Part shown: in pieces, positions 13,130 through 26,389 of the stretch
Position numbering within the stretch: the stretch's first letter is position 1
Layout: each line of letters begins with the position of its first letter
Source of the DNA: Paragonimus skrjabini miyazakii
Lineage: Eukaryota; Platyhelminthes; Trematoda; Plagiorchiida; Troglotrematidae
Direction of reading: 5' to 3'
Length of the DNA stretch: 64,000 nucleotides
Assembly: GCA_014338405.1 (NCBI GenBank)
Contig: JTDE01001331.1
Location: 95,410-159,409 of the forward strand
Notes under the pieces: model-generated
The model's database searches: none
Seen by the model: the letters and a program-made list of their open reading frames with translations, nothing else
Told to the model about the DNA's origin: nothing
Translations under genes and position numbers: made by a program

Positions 13130-16100
13130 CTCTTCGATCCTTAATCTCAGCCGTTTCATCACCTCACCGTCACACTAATATTGGCAGCCGGAATGATTAT
13201 TGCATCCAACAAAGAAGCAAACGTAGTATGGTATCTAATACACTACAATACACACGATAATGTCCGTTTGACACATTCCACAATGACGGCCACGCCACAC
13301 ATCTGGGTATAGAACCCAACCGAAATCACTCCCTGCTCCTACACAAAAAGCACTGCAGTTTGGAGCTAATGTGTTGCCCAAGAAAATTCGTCGATCATGT
13401 GGTCGTCCATACTCAATGGAGGAATTAAAGTGCCGACAAGGTAGCGGCCGTGACATTTTGTTTCATATAGGTCAGTCATACCCTCTTCCTCTGGCAAGTG
13501 CGCAAGACACAAAAGTGTAAGTACATTAAAATTGGTAAAATTATAAAAAAGGAAACTGCCAGTGATCCCAGAGCTCCAATCATCATGGCCACTTTGTTCT
13601 CTGAACCCGACATCCTTACGTTTCAATACGGTGTAATCTTTGTTGCCGTTGTGGCTAATTGTGACCTGCAGTGATTAGAAGCCACGATCAAACTGAAGAA
13701 GAACAAATATGGTTCTCATGAATTTGTTTAATGTACTGCCACTTTTCTCCATTCCTGGGACCGCCCATTCGCCAAAATGTCGCAGTGTTCCATTTTAATC
13801 ACTAGCAGTAGTTTCATATACAAATATTATATAAATTGCTCCAGTAAATGGGTTTCTCATTAGGTGATATCGCAGATTTTCGTACAGCTTCTATTCAGGG
13901 TTCCCTTAAGCCACTCTGTTCTTGTTTGAGAGATACTTCATATACTCTACAATTTATATTTTATCTACTTATAACAATCACATATGAATTTCAGTAAGTT
14001 TAATTTTGATGCACTATCCTAACTAGTCAACAAGTAATACGTAAGCTACAATACGAAAACATATGTCTGATTTACGCAAGGGCATTTTACCGCCATGTCA
14101 GCGGACCCTGTAAATTCTTAATTTGTGGGGTGTAAACCTTTCGTTACAAATGAATTATTAATGCCACTTTGAAGAAACTCACATGATTCGCGTCTTCTCA
14201 TTAGTCCGTTCAAGTTTACATAATCGTCGTGATTTTGAACCGTGGGAATAGAGATACGGTGGACATATATGCTCCCATTATTTTAATATACAGCCACATA
14301 AAATATATGTTTAAACGTGTGTCAAACATAGAATATCAGCGCGGCAAAGGAAGTTTTACCGCAATTTTATTCCGGTTCACACAGCCCAGTTACGTGCCCA
14401 TGATCTCATAAGATAATTCGGAGATTTTGAGCTAAATATCACGGTTACAAATCAGGTATAACTCATATTTGATTGTCCTGCCATCGCATATTTAATGGTT
14501 TAACAAGATCTTTCTGGCACCCACCGAAGTGGAGGCAGATGAATTGTCACAATCATCATAATTACTAGTTAATGACCTTTGATCTGCTTCCACTGTATGC
14601 CAAAGAACAGATGGATCAGCTAGGAAAACGCATGTGCGTTGATCAAGTGATTTGACACAATCAAAGGCTCTAGCAACGAAGGATTAGCAAGTGCTCAGTG
14701 ATTCTCAAGTTACGCGCAGCAAAGTAGGCTCTTCCGTGCTTATAAATACTCGCCTTTTCATATAGTATGCATTTTTTTCTTCACAGGACCAAATGAAACG
14801 GAAAACATCCAAAGACGCGACCTGAATAAACAGTGCACACTTCACCTTGAGACGTAAGGTTGACGTGGAATTAAATTTAGAACGCAACCGAGTAGCAAGA
14901 TAGATTTATTAAAGGCTAATGTTTTGGCACAAACAATAATATTATTTTGTTTGTTTGAATGCACGGTTGTTTGTAATGATTAACACAATAAAAATCGATC
15001 ATTTGTATTCGGTTTCCAGTTTGACTGTTGTGTTGACTAACCTGTGCTTGCAAATATGCTGTTCCAGATAACCGTTTTCGAATGGTCTATTAAATAAAAA
15101 TTGTCGACTGTCTTTCACCTATTCCTCGGGATGTATTTTTGAGCCATGTATATCAAACACTGTCTTAGATATTTGTTTTACGTTGACCTAACAAGACTGT
15201 CGAAGTTCTTATACTTGACTACCCAACTAGCTTTCTGACGCGCTTTCCTTCGTAACGTCTCATCGTCATGGCGAGGCACGCAGAAGTTTAGAAATGTGAT
15301 AACTAAGTGTTGATGAGCCAAGGTGAACTGGACAGTCCCAAAAGCAAAATGAGTTTATTTATTTATTATATGGAAGCTTTTTGTTTTGTCTGCTATATAA
15401 GTAACACTATTAACATAATACATAACAATGACTTGATTTTATTTTGTCACTTTATGACTTACCCTCACGCCTTGATATTGAGCAATTTACAAAAACCCTA
15501 TCCCCGATGCTATTCCATCGTTTTAGGAGGTTTATCACTATTCAGTTAATGTTCTATTAAACTCTTCAACGTTGAATTAGGAAATGTTTGACTGCCTAAA
15601 GAAATTCGCCTGCGTACCAACGCCGAATTGTAGATGTCGTCCACCTCCTCGACATCAAAATCAACACAGTGGTCAAATTTATATCAGAAGGTGTTTTAGT
15701 AGAGAAGTGACAGCATGCTATAATTGATCACGTACGCTCTCATTGTCCAGTATGCCGCCTATCACTTACTATCTGTAGGATGTCCGTTTAAACCACGCGC
15801 ATTAATCTGCTGGTGATATTTTGCTGAGTGGCCTTTCTCTATGAAAACGACCCGGTTGTTTTTACTTGACTGGGCCAATCCCTTGTCTATAATAATACCA
15901 GAGTAATTATGCTTACACTGCCGATGAACTGTACTGTCACTTTTATTGTTGAGTATAAAATGGTTTGATTAACCCGTCACCTCTTTGTCCGCTTGGCAAA
16001 ATTTTACTGACCTGTTGATTGCGGTACACTTTGAAAGGATTGGCAAATAAATTTAGAACCAATACACAGCAACTAATTTCATAAATGAACAACGGAATAC

Positions 16101-16935
16101 AGTTTCACTACCTGAACAAACCTGCTTAAATTCACCAAGTCTGTGCAAATCTGGGTGTTCTCTAGGGTGTACTTCATTTGTGCGATTTCCGCGCATGGTC
16201 CTAGAAACTCTTTTAGTACGCGAATGATGCTGTCATCGCTGTTGGCTTTTTCTGGTGTTAAACTGTTAAATATTCAGGCGTTTTGTTCAGCCATAATCTT
16301 TCGCAGTTTCTTCATGTAGACAGTGAAGTAGGGGTACTCATGTTTTGCTGATAATGTTTCTCTCAACCCATATAGTCAATTTTTAGTGTATAAATACATG
16401 CGCACTACATTTTTCTTACATTGTTCTCCGGTGGCTTCCCTGAGATCTCCGATCGAAGATTTCGGAATTCCAACAAAACTCATGATGCGTTTACCTAATT
16501 ATAGCTCTATCCCTCCTCAAGATCTCGTAGAATTCATCATTTTTCAACAATTCGAACAGAGCGATTAGATTGTTTATGGAGTATTGTATGATTCTCAATC
16601 TCCTCTTGGTTCCGATTATTGTAACTTTTTAGCTAACTTCAAAACTAAGCCCCTTCCAAGTCTGCGTACATCGTGATATACGCCCGTGATTTTTCTGCAT
16701 GTATGCCCATATATAGATAGATTTAACAATCCAAATATTTACAATAATAATGGTTAAATTGATTGAACAAGTTGTATCCGCTGGAAACGTCGTTGTGGTG
16801 TCGCTGAATATTCACCATTTACAGTGTAAGAAGAAACTACCAGACCGAACGTCACGTGATTTGATAACAATAGTTAAAAGTCTTTCAAAAGTCGCACACA
16901 TTACACATCGCCGCCGTCGGCTGTCTCGACATTTA
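13130..16935. other. gene-free stretch
   Basis: No recognisable coding or RNA feature. Several 60-86 codon frames exist (for example 13366-13626 and 15307-15549), but they are low in complexity or overlap frames on the other strand and have no motifs. Confidence 0.5.
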
Positions 16936-16938
16936 CAC

Positions 16939-17379
16939 TCGAGAAGACTAGTGACGTTTCGTCTAGTCATATAGGTGGGCGAAGATGAAATGTGTCCGTG
17001 ACCATATAATTGATCGAAAACGGTGTCGTGTAGGCTATTTGTCATTCCATATTATGTACTACAACTGAACCTAACCAGACAGTCTAACACCACCCATGGA
17101 TTTGGATGCGGGTTAGTAAAAATCGACATGAACAATATTTTGACGTGAATGTTGGGTTGCATGACTGTCTGTTGCTATTGTCTAAATCCCACAGAATGTA
17201 ATGTACCATCTAGTGACGCATTAGATTGTGGTATTTGTTTATTGGGTACCATCATTTTTACTTCTCTGAATTAAACATGACACTGATAGTATGGGATGAG
17301 GATGATTAGGTTGAATTGGCGTATAACTTCGTGGGAGATAAACAGTATGTGATAGTATAGCTAACTTCTTTAGTGACTG
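16939..17379 (+). repeat. left arm of a nearly perfect inverted repeat
   Basis: This arm of about 440 bases is the reverse complement of 18314-18754. I count about eight mismatches: five or six fall in the outermost 45 bases, one near the middle and one or two at the inner edge. A stretch of more than 200 bases beside the spacer is almost identical. A minus-strand open frame starts in this arm at 17045 (MTNSLHDTVFDQLYGHGHI...) and runs outward to 16812 (77 codons). No transposon terminus or target-site duplication is evident at the outer end. Confidence 0.95.
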
Positions 17380-18313
17380 ATAGATTAGCGGAACAAATTA
17401 CACTTCAGAATTTTTGATGGCTCTATGTTTGTGAGGTTGGAATATGGAATCATGTTTTCAAGAGTACTTAGATAGATATTTTTGTTCGCTTATAACCGCG
17501 GTGAAAATTGTGGATCCATTTTTCAACGAAATCACTGCTCGTTATAGTTAACTAAAGTTAGAAACAATGGAGCCGAAAGCATAAACTTGTCGAAATGAAT
17601 AAGTAGTAAGTAGATTATTCACTTATTGATTTGCATTAATATTACACATCCACAACGTCAACCCTCGTGACTATGAGATGATAGTGTTAACCATTATCAG
17701 TGACTTCAAAATATGCGCGACCATCTCAGCATATCTGAACGCTCTGTCACAATTTCTCTAGTGAATTTTGGTCATATTGCACTTAGAAAGTTTCGTCAAG
17801 CATTCGTTATCTGCTTGCCTACTATCCTTGCCAATGATCATGCTGTCCACAGTTTCTCCGATTTACCGTAGTAGTTATCTTTGCGTTTATTACGGTGTAT
17901 GTAAGACCGTTTTCCGAATAAAATAAAACAGCGTTCGCCACCATTTTCCTCCTACAGCTTGTGTGACCGCTTTCGAATGAATTAAACGAATGCTTGGATC
18001 GTGATCTCAACATGTTCTGTTACCTGAAACCCGTGAATATTTCAATGTTTAAACTTCACAAAAGCAAAATTGGGTACGTAGATGTAAACGTATCACCACT
18101 GACCGCGGTTTTTGATTAATTGAATTGTCAATGGGAAGGGAAATGCCTTCCTTGGAGCTTCATTGAGAACATTCCAACAATATAACTTCACATCGTTCCT
18201 CCTAAGATTTCTGTGGGTAATTACTATTATTTTGTTCACTTTATCAACCTGTTTGTTCAAATGCAGCAGATGATTTTTCACAGTCTGCAAATAATGAACC
18301 CCAATTAACATGA
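17380..18313. other. spacer of the inverted repeat
   Basis: About 930 bases lie between the two arms. Nothing in it is recognised. Short frames on both strands lack motifs. If the locus is transcribed through, this would be the loop of a very long hairpin RNA. Confidence 0.6.
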
Positions 18314-18754
18314 CATTGACTGAAGAAGTTAGCTATACTATCACATACTGTTTATCTCCCACGAAGTTATACGCCAATTCAACCTAATCATCCTCATCCC
18401 ATACTATCAGTGTCATGTTTAATTCAGAGAAGTAAAAATGATGGTACCCAATAAACAAATACCACAATCTAATGCGTCACTAGATAGTACATTACATTCT
18501 GTGGGATTTAGACAATAGCAACAGACAGTCATGCAACCCAACATTCACGTCAAAATATTGTTCATGTCGATTTTTACTAACCCGCATCCAAATCCATGGG
18601 TGGTGTTAGACTGTCTGGTTAGGTTCAGTTGTAGTACATAATATGGAATGACAAATAGCCTACACGACACCGTTTTCGATCAATTATATGGTCACGGACA
18701 CATTTCACCTTCGCCCACCTATATGGCTAGACAAAACGTCATTAATCTTCTCAG
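18314..18754 (-). repeat. right arm of a nearly perfect inverted repeat
   Basis: This is the reverse complement of 16939-17379. The plus-strand frame that starts in this arm at 18648 has the same first 20 residues (MTNSLHDTVFDQLYGHGHIS) as its twin and ends at 18765, just outside the arm. The five codon differences between the twins, all in the outer 45 bases, change the amino acid each time, and all are transitions. That does not suggest a conserved protein. Confidence 0.95.
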
Positions 18755-21700
18755 GCGTATAGTTTGAAACAACCCACACGTACCGGTTACTTTGGTTACC
18801 TTTCACTTTCCAATATCATTAACTTTCACTAAATTATTGGGTATTTCTTTCAATAATATAAATGAGTAGGCAGTAGGCATAACAAATCAGCAGAAACAAA
18901 CTGGAAGCTAATCATTGATAGGGGTAAATTTCTGATTTACATGGTTATTCCAAACGTGCTTTCAAAAATAAGCGCTATACTCGATATTCATTATTGTTAG
19001 AGCTCGTAATGCACGTCTTTTTCATGACTCAGATTTCACCACTAACTCTGCCTTCACCAAACAACTGTGCTGACCAATGTGACACTTACCGTACATCAAG
19101 CAAGAGTGAGTTATGATATGCAAAACGCTCCGTCAAATTTGTTTATCGGTGAAATTAAAATTGATCGATTGCCTGTGTGAGAGACAGGTAAGATCGTGTT
19201 CGTCCCGATCGATAACCTCACAATTTGGACTTCTCATCAAGTTGAAATTTTAGGGAACGTTAAACTGACTGGTTGAAGTTTTGAGCTCAGTTACCTGGTC
19301 AGCTATATAACTGACCATTTACGTACAATGGCCCCGTTGTGTTTGACACGAGATCAGTTGGACATTTATCAAAAATTTGTTGCGTAATAGAGAAACAAAA
19401 CGCCAAATGAGTTTTGTCAAGGTTATTCCCTGCTGGCAGACTGTAGCAAAAACCAGCTCCCACTCCAATGAACGTTTTCAAGAAACACTGACTGAATTAT
19501 CTGTGAATGCGCAGCTTGCAACCTATAATGGATTAAATATATATCTATATCAACCAAGTTCTTCACTACTCATGAGTAGTCTCAATATATATGAAGAACT
19601 TCATCGGTCCTCTTCCAGTCAGCGTCTGAACCACTTGAATTTACGCATCACCTATTGAACCGTACAGACTACGAAGCTATGTTGAGGTCTCCTGATAAAA
19701 GTTTAGGTCTGATCACGCACTACTTCAAACCATGTCTGATGGACTCTAGAAATTTTCAAGGAAATGCATTTTCTAGGAAGGACTGTCCGAACAGTTAGTA
19801 GGGAGCAATCCATCGGCCCTACTGATCATACATCACCGTGTATTTTTAGAGAGGCAAAACTACGGAATTTCCTCTCACTGGGAAAACAATTCCTAACAAC
19901 AACAACGAAAACAGAAAAGAGACGGAAAAAGATTTTTCAATGGATGGATTTCTAATGTAATTTGTTGTCGAACTGTCAACAATAAGCACTTAACGGTTTC
20001 TTCAATAGAGATTACTTGTTCAGATCCATCTGGAGAAGTTTAGTGAATTCACAGTTAAACTATTTGGAAAACTTACAAAATCGATCGATTCCCGGAACAT
20101 CAGACTGCCAGCACATTCTGTATTCACGTTCTGGGACGGAAAATTTCCTTTCGAATTAAATCACTTATGGAAAACAAAACAATCAACCCCAACGAATTTC
20201 ATAGGTTTTTATAGAACTTGGAGTGAGCGATAAATAAAACTCATTGGCAGAGTGGGTAGTCCTCGTAATTAGTAACATTATACGAGGAGCAATAAACGCA
20301 ATGGGGTAGGTGGAGATCACAGGAGTTCATTAATTTTGTGGTTTAATTCCGTTAATTTATAAAAGTAGAATGAAATTCCGAATGTGAAACTGTAGTACAC
20401 AGAACGCTGTCACAATAACAGGAGGAGCGCCTATGATACGAAACTGTAACTTCTTACTGACACCGCAAAACGGGACTGACTTATCGACTAATGCAGCAAG
20501 TCAAGTGCACCAATCACAGTTTCATGTGCCTTAGCAGGGGGGATAAAAACCACCCTGCTTACAGGACGGAATACCGATGCTTGCATGGTGTTTTATCATC
20601 ATATGTCGCGAAGTGTGGCACTGCATACTGATGCGGCTGCCACAACAGTGCTGTCGATCAAGATTTCGTGGCAAACGACAAACCGGTTAATTCGTCAGGG
20701 TGAGGGTTGATGGCATCGGAGTTAGTGATGTTCAAAAGGTCGGACAAACTGACCATGTTGTCCGCGTTATCACAGCTACTTCTGACAGAATTTCAAGGAT
20801 TAAACCCAACCCCTACTTGATCGCACTCTTTACATCCAGAATAGACTTTCGGCTAGCTCACTTTGAAAGGAATCCATTTGTCGCAGTCCGCCACACTACT
20901 TACAAGTAGTGTAGCACAGCTGCAATCCTGAACAGTGGCGCCAGTGGATTGCTGTGGGAACCGTTTGAGAGATCCTCTTTGTGCGGTCAGAGTCCTGGAT
21001 CATTTGGTGAATTTTATATGACGCCGAGGGTTGGATTAGTAAGAGTCCCGTTATTTTTGAAATCCGGGTAAACAGACAATTACACTACGAGTGTACAACA
21101 GTTAAGTTAACTTGAATGGTAGCACCATTAAAGTGCTTTTGGTCAGTTTAAACGAAACCCGTCAATACAGTGAGAGATCGAATCAACGCAACAGTCCATA
21201 ACTTTCAGAACTAGTCTAATGGCACGATTGTAATCGGTTTCACGCTTTCCAATCTTGTCAGTCCGGGATGATGGATTTTTACTGTTAGACATCACGATAA
21301 TATTACGGACCGCAGAGTTGTTCTCGTGGATAGTCTTCGCATCGGTAATGACTAATCACGCTGGTGTTCGCATTCATCGTTGCTCGCAAACAGTGTAATC
21401 CAGGTTGCGTAGTCTCTTCTTCGGCATCCTGACGACACGGTTGTGCCAAACACAATGAAAGTCATGTGTGGTAAAACAAAAACACAATACGGACAAGGCT
21501 CTGTAGTCAACCGAAGGTGCTACGACAGACAGATGAGTAATCATTACGGCAAATAAGCTGGGTCTAGATTGTAATAACCTCTAACATCAGTGTTGCGACC
21601 GCAGAAGACGCTTGGCCTGAGAATTCGTTTACTGCACAAACGCCCGTAAAGGTCAAGTCAAAAATCAAACCACAAACGCGTATACTCATTTGCAAGTTAG

Positions 21701-21863
21701 ATATGCATTCACATCCATCATTGTCATTCGCCTTGGTGGAACTTCTGCCAAGCGCCTGCACACTATTTCGATAGTCTCTCCTTGTCCTCCGTCTTTCTGG
21801 CATTCGCAGCTTTCCCTTTTGTTCCTGAATGTCGCCTGTGGGTAATATACTACTTGTTAGTAG
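18755..21863. other. gene-free stretch up to the first gap
   Basis: No recognised feature. A weak resemblance to the tRNA-headed repeat is seen near 18990-19020 (ttgttagagctcgtaatgca), and a short shared word near 20742 (cggacaaactgaccatg). Both are too short to annotate as copies. Confidence 0.45.
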
Positions 21864-21963
21864 NNNNNNNNNNNNNNNNNNNNNNNNNNNNNNNNNNNNN
21901 NNNNNNNNNNNNNNNNNNNNNNNNNNNNNNNNNNNNNNNNNNNNNNNNNNNNNNNNNNNNNNN
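21864..21963. other. assembly gap (100 N)
   Basis: Exactly 100 N bases, a conventional placeholder. The true distance across it is unknown. Any open frame read through it is meaningless. Confidence 0.99.
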
Positions 21964-22088
21964 GCATTTGAATATGGATGTAGCTTACTGGTTTGTCATT
22001 GAGAAATAGAAGCTACCCAAGAACAAAATGACCAAATGGCCACATCTTTACGACGGGCTTCATCCAAAACTAACGAGTGATTCGACCT

Positions 22089-22725
22089 TTAAATTAAGTG
22101 CTGTCTCAGTAGGTTTATGTGTTGGTGCGGATATTGGGGCGTTTGATAGATTTCTTTCAGCGGTGACTGGTGAAAGCTTGACCCTAAATAGATCACTGTG
22201 CAGGTGACCCTCAAGGATAGGAGTATGTCCGCATTGAAGTAAACAAATTCGTCAACAAGAGCCCTGATGTTGTGTTCCTGATCGCCATGAGTGGCCATGT
22301 GTCCCATCCTCCAAATGTTGATTTTCAGTCCGGCTAGTTCCAAGACAATAGATGTGATCAAAAGTTTTTCCACGAGACGCGTCGGATTCTCCATCAATAG
22401 GATCAGATTGTCAACGTAGAAGAAACCCCTGCTCACAAAGCTCCACAAATGGTGACCAAGCTGTAGTAGCGGTGGAGCAACGGCGTTAACTATCGTCACG
22501 GTGAATAGCATAGGGGACAACGTGTCACTCTGGCGACCACCGTGCTTGCTCTGGAGGACAGAACGATCGAGCGTGGTTGAGACGGGTAGAGGTGAACCAG
22601 CAACTTAGTGTGTTATGAGTGGAGGAAATCCAAAAGCCAGGTCGATCAGATGGGCGTGCCTTTTGAAGTGAAAACGGAAGTGCTTTGGACATGACAATGG
22701 AAATTATAAACAAACTGGAAAACGT
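22089..22725 (-). mobile_element. R2-like reverse transcriptase fragment
   Basis: Read on the minus strand from about 22713 down, the frames give ISIVMSKALPFSLQK ('LDVSKAFDSVSH'), then a shifted frame with FPPLITH, then GGRQSDTLSPMLF (22550-22505, matching 'GVRQGDTLSPMLF'). YVDNLILL follows at the catalytic site, where the second aspartate of the usual FADD has become asparagine. Next are the GLKIN motif and IYLGSSF ('YLGVxF'). The last 143 codons (22089-22520) are open. The changed catalytic residue and the frameshift make this copy inactive. It is a separate, opposite-strand relative of the element at 11570-13125. Confidence 0.8.
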
Positions 22726-22729
22726 TAAG

Positions 22730-25700
22730 CGTGATTAGTTAAGCTATGCGTGAGTTAGTGAGATCAATTTGAGGCAACCATCACGGTGTAGTAATGTGAC
22801 TTAAAGAGCGCACGAGTGCATGGGCGTGTTCCAACGTGTGCTGGAAATTTTGTAGAATCATCACATAAACAATGAAGACAAGCCATTTAATCGCAGATTA
22901 CTGAAGGAGATTAATTGTTCATTCGACGATAAGAGAGATGTTTGAACGATATAAATGAAGTAGATAATCATTTGTCAGCAAAAGGAGGTTGAATTATCTC
23001 GTCAGTACATCTGCTTTAATATCCTTCAGATGTGTGAAGAATAAAGTGTGAACACCTGAACAGAAACTTACCATGCACTTGAAAGTGCGAAATACTTCTC
23101 CATTAATTGCATCGACCAAGGACAAGTCCATAAATAGAGTCTTATCACCTGGTCGCTCAACCATATGTGGCTGGGCCGACAGTACCTCGAACTACAACTC
23201 GCTGGAGTTATCCTGAAGGCTGTGACCTTTAGTTTAGGCTGTTCTCAAGTTTCCCGAAAAAACTGCAAAGGATTCACCTTTCTTCGGTTTGTGGCGCAGT
23301 GTTTAAACAAATCTAACGTTCACATTCCGTACGTTCTTCTTAGTAGGGTAGGGCCTCGCTGCAGCAAAAGCATACTACTGATTGAGTACCCAGCACGTTT
23401 ACGGGAACGCCTGAGAAGTATGTATGTTCACTACTCAATTTGCTTGCATGAAAGCTGCGAACGACTTGTAACAGTTAATCGTTAGATACGAAAATTTCGT
23501 TGGTTGCTTTTAGTTGGGCAACCGTATCTTGGGCCGAACAGTCAAACCATTTGTGCTCTGGTGCACGGGACTTCACATTCAATATAGCGTTTGTCCGTGA
23601 AGGGATGCTCACGATGCTTACGACCATTTTCTGCCAACTGACTGTGTACAAAAAGTGTCCGAATATTGTTTCGTATCCAGTGAAACACAAAGGTTTTAGT
23701 ATACCTGCGATCCTAAAAGAGGAGACCTACGCTTATCAATGTCAGTTATGACTTGCCGTTATTCATGCATTTGAGTTGAAGTAAATAAGATGCAAATTCC
23801 CCGTCCATTAGATTACATCAATCTTGTCCGGAATTTTGCTCTCACAGTCAATGCATTCAAAGAATGTTTGTGTGACTGAGCACTTTCTGTTTCACGTACG
23901 GATATGCGTCGAAAAACCAGCATTAGATATGTACATCAGGTTGCATTCTGAACAAACGTACTTCGTTTGACTTTCCTGTGGATTGATGGATGCCGGCGCG
24001 GAAGTTATGCCGGAATTGGCATTTCTACGATGGACCGTAATTGTAAATCACGTTACCCCGATAAATGAAATTACTGTACTTCTAGCCAGTCAAGGTTGGT
24101 TCCCATACAGCATAGTCGCCGTCAAAAAGAAACAGCTCAACGCAGCTGCCATTACAGCTATCAAGGATGAACTTATCGAAGATAAGTACGCGGTACATTT
24201 GGTTCAGACAACAAAGTGATAACCAATTAAGTTTTACCTCAGTTTGCAGAAGCGACATGAAATCACTGGAAGAAGCATGTTCCCCAAGTATGTCGATGGC
24301 GCTGTTTTCGGGATGCTTATTACCGATTGTTCCAAGTCAGCACTATTGAGCTACAGTTTTTCTGTCTCAAACGATACCACAAGACATGTTAATGCCCCAC
24401 TGTCACTCGTGTGAATCAATTATACCCAGAAACTCAGTTAGCTCAATGTGAAGATACACATCCAGGGTATTTCCATCACAAGACATTCATCACTCAACTA
24501 CCTAGGGGAATTTTCGACACAACAGACACCGGTCACTCAATATCAGTAACATTTTCATGAACATCAGGAGACTAATCTTTTTGCGTGATTTGCTGAAAAA
24601 TAATTTCAACTTTAGGCCGCCTTATTTCAAGACTGAGTACCGCCTCCACAATTCATCTTTGCATATACTGTTACCTTTTAGTTGCCCATGGTTTTTTAAT
24701 AAAAGAGCTCAAGCCGTCGAAAAAATCTACTCAATTCCTGGATCAAGTTATTGTTGTATTCTATTTTACTGCAAGCAGTGTCCTGAAAATAGCCTTGTGG
24801 ATAATGGTCATTCTCTATAGAAAGACTTCTCGACTGTGCCTCATGGGTCACAGGTTTTTATGTCCTCATCCAAGCTCCCACATGTTTTGTGGTGCCTTCA
24901 TTAAACACGTTTTAGAGAATTCTGGAAATGTTTAACTAGAGGACAACTGAGTAAATAAAAGCGTATGCATTTTTGACAATTTATTTTACATTTCTAAACT
25001 CATAATATTGCGATTTCACTTTTACTTCAGCCATTGTAACTCACACTCTAATTTTCAATATTTTTAAATTTACGTTGACTGTAATTTCACCTTTTTGATG
25101 TATAAAGCAAAGTTTTTATTTTAGGTTAAACAACTATCAGTTCAGCGATTTCCAGCTTTGATCTGAATTTCGTCAAGGCCTAGAATTTCAAATTTGTTGC
25201 AAATAAACTCCTATCATTCTTTTCAAAGGCAAATATCCAACACCTCACATATGCAATCCTCTGTATCTTCATCTTTTCACTTGTAATACCTTATTATATG
25301 GCTTAATCACGTTCCTAACACGCAGCAACTAGCTTCCTATTGGCATTATTCTACAGCGCTTAACTCAGAAATCAGTATGCAGCTACCTTAGGTTCGTGTC
25401 ATTCCGTCATTCTCTCTGTTGCTGGTGTTCAATTGCTCATACAGAGGATATATATGTCAGGGTCCGAGTAGCAGCTAGGTTAATCTGAACACTATTCATT
25501 TTGGACGTCTGACGCACATACCTGTGAAAAAAATAGGGGTTATAATATGAAGCACTGGAATGTCTTGGCAAAGTTATACTCCCTGACGGTTTACCAACAT
25601 ATATATTCAATGGTCCTGCTGTGATACCGCAGTCCATTGAAATTGCACATTGTACACCGACCCATCCGCCCACAGCACGTCATGAACGGCTGCTACTATG

Positions 25701-26385
25701 TTTATATAATTGACTGAAAAATAACAGCTTCTTTGACTGGTCCATAAACCAACGCACCACAAATTGCTGATCTCCTCTTGGTCAACGTCCCTACTGGACT
25801 GAATGAACAGCATTTTCAGTCAGTCATTTCAACCGATATGCAACAAATTCAAGTTGCCTTTTTGTTAAAGCATGTCAGTAGTGAGTATGCTTAACATGGT
25901 TGACAAAATGAAATGTAGATCCGAATTAAAAGGTCAATGCTGGCAAAGAAATAGATTACTGACAAGCTTTAACAAGGGTGAAACAGTGGTATAGTGATTT
26001 TTTGAAAGTTGCTGACTGAGGTGTTCACCTAACGTGAAGGGTAAATAGAAATGAATGGTAACAGTCTACTTGAAAGATTCCACCATGTTCAACCCATTTC
26101 ACCTACCAGCCACTCTAAATGCTGTTCACTGTCTTGCTAAAAGTTTCATGTCTTTCTCAAAAGACAATGAAGTAGATAACCAAGTTTGGTGCTAGTCAAT
26201 GACATACCTTTTTTACAGACAACGATTGCTAAGCCAAAAAAAGGGTATTGAAATATTAAAAAAGAATCACAATGAAGGAGCACATAGTGTCTGAGCCCAC
26301 GCTAGTGTTATGGTTGACCACGCGAGCCCTTAGTTCGCGGTCCACGAACTGATCTTTCGATGTTCGATCTTCGCTGTCTCACACA
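22730..26385. other. gene-free stretch
   Basis: No named gene. The frame at 23983-24219 (plus, 78 codons, containing AAAITAIKDELIEDKYAVHL) reads like protein, but I cannot assign it and there are no clear splice sites. Bases 25000-25400 are AT-rich with nothing else visible. Confidence 0.45.
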
Positions 26386-26389
26386 AAAT

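Noticed and set aside
21782..22009. open frame across the first N gap
   Set aside because: A third of it is unknown bases and the true gap length is not known.
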